In this document: piece by piece, positions 1-6,201 of the stretch
Layout of the letters: each line of letters starts with the position of its first letter
How positions within the stretch are numbered: the first letter of the stretch is position 1
Source of the DNA: Bacillota bacterium
Lineage (GTDB): Bacteria; Bacillota; Clostridia; Lachnospirales; Lachnospiraceae
DNA length: 10,022 nucleotides
Assembly (NCBI GenBank): GCA_009177215.1
Contig: WFLY01000222.1
Coordinates: forward strand, 1 to 10,022
Direction of reading: 5' to 3'
Translations under genes and position numbers: made by a program
Notes under the pieces: model-generated
What the model was told of the DNA's origin: nothing
What the model saw: the letters and a program-made list of their open reading frames with translations, nothing else
Databases searched by the model: none

Positions 1-1
1 T

Positions 2-343
2 GTACAGCAGCTTGCTGCCGCTAAGGGGCGTGAGAAGGATTTTGCACTTTATTCCATGATAGAGCGTTTGGCGCCGGAGGTTATTTCCCAGAAGGCACAT
101 ACTTATAAGGGAGTGAGCGCAAACGTGGATTTTTACAGTGGATTTCTTTACAGTATGCTGGAGAGTGCGCTGGAAATGTATACTCCCATTTTTGCGATTG
201 CCAGAATTGCGGGCTGGAGTGCACATCGTCTTGAGGAATTGATTAATATGGATAAAATTATCCGTCCTGCTTACAAGAGCGTGATGCAGGAGCGGGATTA
301 TGTTGATATTGAGGACAGAGGTAAGTTATTTGACGAAATGTAA
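2..343 (+). CDS. Citrate synthase, C-terminal part (5' end outside window)
   Basis: This is the last 113 codons of a citrate (or 2-methylcitrate) synthase, which condenses acetyl-CoA with oxaloacetate at the entry to the TCA cycle. The reading frame is open from the window edge, so the gene starts upstream. The stretch VSANVDFYSGFLY contains the family's C-terminal catalytic aspartate (codon at 128-130). It is followed by the typical run YTPIFAIARIAGWSAHRLEE and a closing segment with IIRPAYKS, which matches the end of the small domain of type-I citrate synthases. The protein ends at TAA (341-343), a normal distance beyond these motifs, so the C-terminus looks intact. In anaerobic Clostridia the enzyme usually serves glutamate synthesis through a partial cycle. 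No terminator is visible in the 89 bases before the next gene, so read-through into it is possible. Citrate and 2-methylcitrate synthase cannot be told apart from this fragment. Confidence 0.93.
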   Translation, partial: VQQLAAAKGREKDFALYSMIERLAPEVISQKAHTYKGVSANVDFYSGFLYSMLESALEMYTPIFAIARIAGWSAHRLEELINMDKIIRPAYKSVMQERDYVDIEDRGKLFDEM

Positions 344-432
344 GTCGGTCAGTACACTAGGGAATAAGGGGATTCTTTTACATTAACGGCAGGCAAGGCA
401 CCATGGGGAGAGTTCGGAAGAGAGGGAATGAT

Positions 433-1716
433 ATGCCGGGAACAATACTTACTTATTTGGAGGAATATGGGGATATTCCGTTTTCGGAAATGCCTATGAA
501 TGACGTGGACAGTCTTGTATTGTGCCAGTTGTCTTATCTTAAATTTGACGGTATGGTGACAGATGTGCGTGAGAACGGACCCTCTGTTACTCTAAAGGAA
601 TTGGCAAAGCATAAGGATTACGAAAGGCTTTTTGCGGATGAGAGATATGAAAAAGTAAACCGCACCCTATTTCAGGGGATGGTTTCCGGCAGGCGTTTTT
701 CCAATACACGTTTGAACTGTTATATTAATCTGATTGAAAAGAAGTGGGAGACGCAATTTTCGGCGGTGACCTTTCTGCTGGAGGACGGCGCTATTTACAT
801 TGCCTTTCGGGGAACGGACGAAACGATTGTGGGATGGAAAGAGGATTTTAACATGGCATTTTTGTCGCCTGTTCCGGGGCAGGAGTACAGCGTAAAATAT
901 TTGAACATGGTAACGGGAAAGCTTCATAATCCTTTTTATATAGGAGGACATTCTAAAGGAGGTAATCTGGCGGTATATAGCGCCATGAATTGTACTCCCG
1001 AGGTACAGGAGCGGATACAGAAGATATATAGTATGGACGGTCCGGGTTTTCGGCCGGAGGTGCTGAAGGAGTGCGGTTATGAGAAAATAGCTCACAAGCT
1101 GGTAAAAATCATTCCGCATGATTCCTTGATAGGAATGATTTTTGAACAGGATATTCACTATAGAGTGGTGGAGAGTAAAACGTTAGGTTTAGCTCAGCAT
1201 GACCCATATACATGGAAAGTGAAGAGCGGGCAGTTTGTGGAGGCCGAGGATATTTATGAACGCAGGAAATTTATTGATGGAGCCATAAACGAATGGATTT
1301 TGTCGTTGGATGAAAACCGGCTGAGAATATTTGTAGATACGCTTTATCAGGTAATTTCCGCTTCGGAGGCGGAGGACTTGATCTCCTTTACGGCGGATTT
1401 AAAAAACAGTATGAATAAGGTGATGGCTGCTTTAAAGAATGTGGATGAGCAAACCACACGGATTCTGAAGGAAATTATGAAATCATTGTTTGAAATTGCC
1501 AGAATCCGTGCAAGACAAGAAACGGCTAAGAATTTGCCAAAGAGTGTGCGTTTGGACGGTTTAAAATCCAAGAAGAAAAGAGTGCTGACAAAGGCTCACA
1601 GGAAAGAGAAGTCTGCTCGGGATTTAAACGTTCAGGGTGCCATTGAAGGCCGAGAACAGGAAGAGTTCTGTGAACAAAGCCTTCCACACAGCCGTCCAGA
1701 GGACACCATTGAATAA
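433..1716 (+). CDS. DUF2974/Mbeg1-like alpha/beta-hydrolase (lipase-like)
   Basis: This is a predicted cytoplasmic serine hydrolase of the DUF2974 (Mbeg1-like) family, whose substrate is unknown. The frame opens at 403, but the ATG at 433 is preferred: AGAGGG sits 6 bases before it, and the protein then begins MPGTILTYLEEYGD, a family-like N-terminus. From that start the length is 427 residues. The nucleophile elbow is GGHSKGGNLA, with Ser at about residue 174. Upstream lies the lipase-like FRGTDETIVGWKEDF (about 125-139), and HDPYTW (about 256) may supply the catalytic His. No signal peptide or membrane segment is seen. After about residue 320 the sequence turns helical and charged. The last 60 or so residues are Lys/Arg/Glu-rich with no visible domain, and they are encoded antisense to the 3' end of the amidotransferase gene. 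That tail may be a late extension through loss of an earlier stop. The family call is firm; the function is open. Confidence 0.85.
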   Translation: MPGTILTYLEEYGDIPFSEMPMNDVDSLVLCQLSYLKFDGMVTDVRENGPSVTLKELAKHKDYERLFADERYEKVNRTLFQGMVSGRRFSNTRLNCYINLIEKKWETQFSAVTFLLEDGAIYIAFRGTDETIVGWKEDFNMAFLSPVPGQEYSVKYLNMVTGKLHNPFYIGGHSKGGNLAVYSAMNCTPEVQERIQKIYSMDGPGFRPEVLKECGYEKIAHKLVKIIPHDSLIGMIFEQDIHYRVVESKTLGLAQHDPYTWKVKSGQFVEAEDIYERRKFIDGAINEWILSLDENRLRIFVDTLYQVISASEAEDLISFTADLKNSMNKVMAALKNVDEQTTRILKEIMKSLFEIARIRARQETAKNLPKSVRLDGLKSKKKRVLTKAHRKEKSARDLNVQGAIEGREQEEFCEQSLPHSRPEDTIE

Positions 1717-2194
1717 CCTTCAAATCTTCTCCCATCCTACCGATACCTTGATGATGGGCACTGTTAACTATGAATCTGGCTCCGTAAAGAGTATGCAGAC
1801 AGGAGCCGGGCATGGTTTCGGTGATATGATATTGGTCGCCGTTCTGATATCTGTGATATTCGGCAGTGGGGAGGTCTTGAGTGATCGTGCCGCCCAAAGC
1901 CACATTGATAACCTGCATTCCCTTGCAGATGCCTAAGATAGGCATAGAGTGGTGAAGGGCATAATCCAGCGCCTGAAATTGTAAAATGTCCAGTTCGGTG
2001 TCAATGTTTTTGGAGGAAGTATTATTTTCTCCGAAAAAGGCGGGGGTAATGTCACCGCCGCCGGGCAGAATCAGGGCGTCACAGCCCGAAAGCTCACCCA
2101 GACTTAAGGTGGTCAGGGGCGTGGCTGGTATTTTTGAAACAAATCTTTCGTAATTTGCAGTGTCTGTTTTTTTTCCTAAAATGGCAATTTTCAT
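1526..2194 (-). CDS. Class-I glutamine amidotransferase (peptidase C26 / gamma-Glu hydrolase-like)
   Basis: A 222-residue cytoplasmic hydrolase of the PuuD / gamma-glutamyl-GABA hydrolase type within the class-I glutamine amidotransferase superfamily. The start is the ATG at 2194-2192, with AGG-containing sequence just upstream; MKIAILGKK is a normal first strand. Motifs in order: LILPGGGDITPAFFGE (about 41-56), forming the oxyanion region; GICKGMQVINVALGGT with nucleophile Cys90; NSAHHQ (about 144-149); and LQWHPER with His186 and Glu188 completing the triad. PLSALFSSWI (about 201-210) matches the usual last helix, so the coding region reaches well into the overlap with the convergent hydrolase gene. 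Length is slightly short of the usual 230-250 residues. Known relatives hydrolyse gamma-glutamyl amides or peptides, but the substrate cannot be read here. There is no polyamine or purine gene cluster beside it. It is transcribed away from the YfhO gene across a 155-bp spacer. Confidence 0.9.
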   Translation of the reverse strand: MKIAILGKKTDTANYERFVSKIPATPLTTLSLGELSGCDALILPGGGDITPAFFGENNTSSKNIDTELDILQFQALDYALHHSMPILGICKGMQVINVALGGTITQDLPTAEYHRYQNGDQYHITETMPGSCLHTLYGARFIVNSAHHQGIGRMGEDLKVIQWCPLDGCVEGFVHRTLPVLGLQWHPERLNPEQTSLSCEPLSALFSSWILNRPNAHSLANS

Positions 2195-2251
2195 AGCCCT
2201 ATAATCCTAAAAAAAGAGTCTTAGTAATATATGTCGCAGACTTTCACATAT

Positions 2252-2290
2252 ACACAAAAAATAATTAAAATTTTCTTTTGTTTTTTGTGT
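2252..2290. promoter_or_regulatory. Inverted repeat in divergent AT-rich intergenic region
   Basis: In the 155-bp gap between the minus-strand amidotransferase and the plus-strand YfhO gene, ACACAAAAAA (2252-2261) is repeated perfectly inverted as TTTTTTGTGT (2281-2290), with 19 bases between. A possible plus-strand -10, TAAAAT, lies at 2299-2304, with only weak -35 candidates near 2276-2283 inside the right arm. The repeat could be an operator shared by the two divergent genes, or simply A/T-rich curved promoter DNA. Low GC content makes a terminator role unlikely. Confidence 0.35.
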
Positions 2291-2349
2291 GATTGGGGTA
2301 AAATGTTTGCAGGGAGTTTTCCTCATAGAAATACTCGGAGGATAGAAGT

Positions 2350-4836
2350 ATGCGCAGTAAAGACAAAACTATATTAATGGAAAAGGCAGCATTTGTAATG
2401 GCGTTTTTTTTGCCAGTTATCATTATGCTGGTTATTTTCGTGATACGGGGTATTTTTCCCTTTGGAGGCAGAAGCTTTTTGTTTTCCGATATGTATCATC
2501 AGTATATGCCTTTTTTCAGTGAATTTATAGACAAAATCAAAGCGGGTGAAGGACTAAGCTATTCTTATCAGGTAGGTATCGGATCCAATTTTCTTGCTTT
2601 GTATGTATATTATCTGGCAAGCCCCCTTCACTGGCTTGCTTTTTTGGTTCCGAAGGCTTATCTCATGGAGTTTATGAGCTATCTTGTCGTGGTAAAAATA
2701 GGCTTTGCGGGATTGACTGCATTTTATTATCTGCAAAAGCATTTCCACACAAAAGACCCCGGAGTTATTTGCTTTTCCGTATTTTATGCTCTTTCAGGCT
2801 TTATGGCAGCTTATAACTGGAATATTATGTGGCTGGATTGTGTCGTTTTGCTGCCTTTGATTGTGCTTGGACTGGAACGGCTGGTGAGTGAAGGAAAATG
2901 TACGCTGTACTGTGTGACGCTTGCCCTTTCTATTTTAACCAATTATTACATATCCATTATGATTTGTATTTTTTTGGTAGTGTACTTTTTGGTATTGCTT
3001 TTGACGGAGAAGAGGAGCTTTCGCGTTGTGGGGAATTTCGCCTTGTATTCTCTGTTGGCAGGAGGGCTTGCGGCAGTTCTTTTGATACCGGAGGTCTGCG
3101 CTATTTTAGAGACCGATTTTGGAGACATGAATTTCCCTAAGAAGCTGGAGACCTATTTTTCGGTGCTTGACATATTGGCAAGACATTGTATGTGTGTATC
3201 AACGGAGAGAGGACTGGCCCACTGGCCCAATATTTATTGTGGAGTGGCGGTTTTCCTGCTTTTGCCAATGTATGCGATTATTCAGAAAATCCCTATTAAA
3301 AGACGCTTTTGTATGCTGGCGTCGGCAGGCATTATGCTTCTTAGTTTTGGAACGAATATGCTGGATTTTATATGGCATGGCATGAATTATCCCGATTCTT
3401 TGCCCGCAAGACAATCGTTTATCTATATATTTCTCTTAATTGTCATGTGTTATGAGGCTTACAGGCATTTGGGGGAAGTAGACTCCAAGCACATTCTTTA
3501 TGGCTATCTGGCGGCGGTGGGATTTCTACTGTTTTGTGAGAAATTTGTGGACAGTGACGATTTTCCTCTGGGTGTTGAAATGTTAAGCATTCTGTTTGTG
3601 ACAATTTACGCAGTGTTACTATATCTGTTCCGCACCAGACGGGGAAAAAGCTGGCGATTTGTTTTAGGGTGGTTTGCCCTCCTTGCCGTGACAGCAGAGA
3701 GCAGCATCAACACCATAAATACTACAGTGGGAACTACGAGCCGGTCGGCGTATTTAGAGCCGCAGGAGGATTATAAGGCGCTTTACGGCTTTACAAAGGA
3801 GCGGGAGCAGGGATTTTATCGGGTAGAGAAGTTTACCAGAAAGACCAAGAATGACGGCACCCTTGCAGGATATCCCACAGCTTCACTCTTTTCCTCCACG
3901 CTGAATTCTTATGTGATGGATATGTATAAGAGGCTGGGCATGCGCTACAGTAAGGTTTTTTACAGCTATGACGGGGCAACGGCGCTGACGGCGGCTATGC
4001 TCAATGTCAATTATATGTTTGGAGAGTCGGATAAGTACGAGAATGCTTTATATACCCTGATTGAACAGAGCGGAGATATTTATCTTTATGGAAGTAATGC
4101 AACGCTGCCATTCGGATATGTGGCGCCTGTGGGGTATGATTTGCCGGAGGGTTATAGCAGCAGCGCTTTGCGCCTGCAAAATAAAATGGTGAATGATCTG
4201 GGCTTTGAAGGAACGCTTTTTACAAGGGTGAATTCCGATAGCAGAGGCGACGATGTGGTGGTAACGGCAGGTCGGGAAGGCATTTATTATGCAATTCTGA
4301 CAGGCTCCGGAACCAAGAAGATAGCCGCTGTGGGCAGCAGGCTTGAAGAAGAAAAATATAATGATTTAAAAAAGGGTTCTATAATATATCTGGGTTTTCT
4401 GGATAAGGGAGATACCGTAACGCTGACAAATGATGATAAAGAGGAGGACACTCCTAATGTTGCGGCAGATATATATATGATGAATGAGGAGCTTTTGGGT
4501 GAGGTTTTGGAAAAGCTGTCACAACAGCATCTTACGCAGGTAGAGTATGACAGCACCCATGTGTCGGGAGAGCTTACCTTGACGGAGGCGGGCAGACTGA
4601 TTTTATCCATACCTTATGAGAACGGCTGGACGGTACTGCTTAATGGAGAGGAGGTAGAGCCTGCTTTATTTGGAGGTACGCTCATGGCATTTGATTTGGA
4701 GCCGGGCGAATATAAGCTTAATATGAGTTATGTGCCGGAAGGAAAATATGCCGGTGTTGCAGTCAGTGTCATTAGTGTCGTGATTTTTGCAGGTCTTTTG
4801 TTCTATGGGCAAAAGCGAAAAGGCAATAAACGATAA
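2350..4836 (+). CDS. YfhO family multi-pass membrane protein
   Basis: An 828-residue integral membrane protein of the YfhO family, which has a GT-C-like architecture. In Bacillus, YfhO takes part in glycosylating lipoteichoic acid; by family inference this protein transfers a sugar from a lipid carrier outside the membrane. The start is well set: CGGAGGA at 2336-2342 lies 7 bases before the ATG. A first membrane helix (about 14-34) leads to FSDMYHQYMPFF with Asp47, at the position of the first-loop acidic residue of GT-C enzymes. Next come GIGSNFLALYVYYLASPLHWL (about 76-96) and IMWLDCVVLLPLIVLGLERL (about 159-178), both typical of the family. About ten or more further helices run to near residue 450. 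A soluble extracytoplasmic domain follows (about 460-800), including the YENGWTVLLNGEEVEP region. One last helix (about 803-820) and a basic KRKGNKR tail close the protein. The substrate is not readable. No partner glycosyltransferase lies beside it. Confidence 0.9.
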   Translation: MRSKDKTILMEKAAFVMAFFLPVIIMLVIFVIRGIFPFGGRSFLFSDMYHQYMPFFSEFIDKIKAGEGLSYSYQVGIGSNFLALYVYYLASPLHWLAFLVPKAYLMEFMSYLVVVKIGFAGLTAFYYLQKHFHTKDPGVICFSVFYALSGFMAAYNWNIMWLDCVVLLPLIVLGLERLVSEGKCTLYCVTLALSILTNYYISIMICIFLVVYFLVLLLTEKRSFRVVGNFALYSLLAGGLAAVLLIPEVCAILETDFGDMNFPKKLETYFSVLDILARHCMCVSTERGLAHWPNIYCGVAVFLLLPMYAIIQKIPIKRRFCMLASAGIMLLSFGTNMLDFIWHGMNYPDSLPARQSFIYIFLLIVMCYEAYRHLGEVDSKHILYGYLAAVGFLLFCEKFVDSDDFPLGVEMLSILFVTIYAVLLYLFRTRRGKSWRFVLGWFALLAVTAESSINTINTTVGTTSRSAYLEPQEDYKALYGFTKEREQGFYRVEKFTRKTKNDGTLAGYPTASLFSSTLNSYVMDMYKRLGMRYSKVFYSYDGATALTAAMLNVNYMFGESDKYENALYTLIEQSGDIYLYGSNATLPFGYVAPVGYDLPEGYSSSALRLQNKMVNDLGFEGTLFTRVNSDSRGDDVVVTAGREGIYYAILTGSGTKKIAAVGSRLEEEKYNDLKKGSIIYLGFLDKGDTVTLTNDDKEEDTPNVAADIYMMNEELLGEVLEKLSQQHLTQVEYDSTHVSGELTLTEAGRLILSIPYENGWTVLLNGEEVEPALFGGTLMAFDLEPGEYKLNMSYVPEGKYAGVAVSVISVVIFAGLLFYGQKRKGNKR

Positions 4837-4854
4837 GAATTTGATATAAAACGG

Positions 4855-4884
4855 TTGACATAATGGAACCTATAAAGTTATATT
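4855..4884 (+). promoter_or_regulatory. Sigma-A-type promoter for the REC-HD-GYP gene
   Basis: A perfect -35 TTGACA (4855-4860) and a -10 TATATT (4879-4884) are separated by 18 bases, starting 18 bases after the YfhO stop codon. Transcription would begin near 4891, giving a leader of roughly 125 nt before the start at 5019. That leader shows only small imperfect hairpins, no start-codon-bearing ORF longer than a few codons, and no riboswitch core that I recognise. No convincing terminator for the YfhO gene precedes it, so some read-through is possible. Confidence 0.6.
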
Positions 4885-5018
4885 TGATTTAAAGTTTGAA
4901 ATAATTGTGAAGCAGCGCAGGGATTACTTATACAAAAGGCTGACGATGTCAATAATGTAGAAATCCGGCTGTACAACAGTAAGATAACGGCAAGATAATA
5001 ATATACGGGAGAGGGCAA

Positions 5019-6065
5019 ATGAAAGAAAAAATTTTGGTGGTAGATGATGCTGAGTTAAACAGAGAGCTTTTGCGGCTCATCTTAAAGGAGCAATATTCTG
5101 TGATAACGGCAGAGGATGGAGAAGTGGCGGTACAAATACTGGAGGAGCAGCATGACAGTATTGGTGCAATCCTGTTAGATTTGCAAATGCCTAAAAAGGA
5201 TGGTTTTGCTGTAATCGAAGATATGATAAGTCGAAAATGGATAGAAAAAATACCGATACTTATTATCAGCGGAGAAAGATCGGTTGAAATTGAAAACAAG
5301 TGCTTTGAGCTTGGTGTTACTGATTTTATCCATAAGCCCTTTGAGTCGTCTTTAGTAAAGAGCAGGGTAAGAAACGCAGTTGATTTGTTTAGTTATAAAA
5401 ACCATTTGGAAGAAAAGGTAAAGTTCCAGACGGCGAAGCTTAAGGAAAGCAATGAAAAAATTATAGATATATTAGGTACGGTTGTGGAGTACCGTAATTT
5501 GGAAAGCGGTCAACACATTAAGCGGGTAAAGGGGTTTACGAAACTGCTGGCAGAGAGATTGATGAAGGATTATCCCGAGTATGGACTGGACAAGAAAAAG
5601 ATAGAGGTTATTGTGGCGGCAAGCTCCCTGCATGATATCGGCAAAATAGCCATACCCGACAATATTCTTTTAAAGCCCGCCAGACTTACGGTGGAGGAGT
5701 TTGAATGCATAAAATCACACACGACCAAGGGCTGCGATATTCTTGACTGTATTGAGGGAATTTGGGAAGACGATTACCGTAAGGTCAGTTATGAAATCTG
5801 CAGGCACCATCATGAGAGATATGACGGAAAGGGATATCCTGACGGATTAAAGGGAGACGAGATACCCATTTCCGCACAGATTGTTTCGGTTGCGGATGTA
5901 TATGATGCGTTGGTTTGTGAGAGAGTATATAAGGATGCAATTCCTAAGGCGGAGGCATTTCACATGATAATAAACGGAGCATGCGGTTTGTTTTCTCCCA
6001 AGCTTATGGAGTGCCTGCGGAATGTGAGAGAGGAATTTGAACAATTGGCGGATGAGATGAAATAA
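5019..6065 (+). CDS. Response regulator with HD-GYP cyclic-di-GMP phosphodiesterase domain
   Basis: A 348-residue cytoplasmic two-component regulator. The start has a strong site: GGAGAGGG ends 3 bases before the ATG. The receiver domain (about 3-120) shows the acidic pair Asp9/Asp10, the phospho-acceptor Asp54 in LLDLQMP, Ser84 in IISGE, and Lys106 in HKPFE, so it should be phosphorylatable. A charged helical linker (about 125-150) joins it to an HD-GYP domain (about 150-345). There, HDIGK carries His205-Asp206, SHTTKG carries His234, and HHHERYDGKGYPDGLKGDEIP carries the metal-ligand histidines and the GYP signature (272-274). VADVYDAL carries Asp293. All the expected metal-binding and signature residues are present, so an active enzyme degrading cyclic di-GMP is predicted. 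Phosphorylation of the receiver probably gates activity. No histidine kinase is adjacent, so its partner is elsewhere. It appears monocistronic, with its own promoter. Confidence 0.95.
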   Translation: MKEKILVVDDAELNRELLRLILKEQYSVITAEDGEVAVQILEEQHDSIGAILLDLQMPKKDGFAVIEDMISRKWIEKIPILIISGERSVEIENKCFELGVTDFIHKPFESSLVKSRVRNAVDLFSYKNHLEEKVKFQTAKLKESNEKIIDILGTVVEYRNLESGQHIKRVKGFTKLLAERLMKDYPEYGLDKKKIEVIVAASSLHDIGKIAIPDNILLKPARLTVEEFECIKSHTTKGCDILDCIEGIWEDDYRKVSYEICRHHHERYDGKGYPDGLKGDEIPISAQIVSVADVYDALVCERVYKDAIPKAEAFHMIINGACGLFSPKLMECLRNVREEFEQLADEMK

Positions 6066-6069
6066 ATTC

Positions 6070-6097
6070 TTGCTAAAATATGCCATTATGCTATAAT
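6070..6097 (+). promoter_or_regulatory. Extended -10 promoter for the KDPG aldolase-KDG kinase unit
   Basis: TATAAT at 6092-6097 is a perfect -10 and is preceded by TGC (6089-6091), making an extended -10 element. A partial -35, TTGCTA, lies at 6070-6075 with a 16-base spacer. It starts 5 bases after the upstream stop codon. The predicted start site is near 6104, leaving a leader of about 100 nt. Confidence 0.65.
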
Positions 6098-6110
6098 GTA
6101 AGTGCTTTCA
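6097..6110. promoter_or_regulatory. Candidate cre / LacI-family operator over the transcription start
   Basis: TGTAAGTGCTTTCA matches the CcpA catabolite-responsive element consensus (TGWAANCGNTNWCA) at all positions except one in the central CG, which is TG here. It begins at the last base of the -10 and covers the predicted start site, a classic position for repression. Bound CcpA would tie this sugar-acid pathway to carbon catabolite control; a pathway-specific LacI-family repressor such as a KdgR-type protein is the main alternative. This is motif matching by eye only. Confidence 0.5.
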
Positions 6111-6144
6111 TAAAAATGAGGCGGTAAAAATAAAACCTGTGTGG

Positions 6145-6185
6145 GCGCTGACGTAGGGGTTACTCTCAATGTCATTAGACAGCGC
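6145..6185 (+). promoter_or_regulatory. Possible hairpin in the leader of the KDPG aldolase mRNA
   Basis: GCGCTG (6145-6150) pairs with CAGCGC (6180-6185), and TGAC (6149-6152) could alternatively pair with the nearby GTCA (6171-6174). The structure would end about 6 bases before the AGAGGA ribosome site (6191-6196). It also encloses the upstream in-frame ATG at 6169, which argues against that ATG as the start. The loop is large, so stability is uncertain. No uridine run follows, so this is not a terminator. Confidence 0.25.
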
Positions 6186-6201
6186 AGAAAAGAGGACAAA
6201 A

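Noticed and set aside
667..1158. 163-codon open frame on the minus strand
   Set aside because: Lies wholly antisense within the conserved core of the DUF2974 hydrolase. Its translation shows no recognisable domain, so it is a shadow frame.
1637..1936. 99-codon open frame on the plus strand
   Set aside because: Antisense to the conserved amidotransferase region, with no domain or clear ribosome site; a shadow.
4891..5018. Possible cyclic-di-GMP (GEMM) riboswitch ahead of the HD-GYP gene
   Set aside because: I could not find the conserved core segments expected of a GEMM-I or GEMM-II aptamer. Kept only as an unexplained leader.
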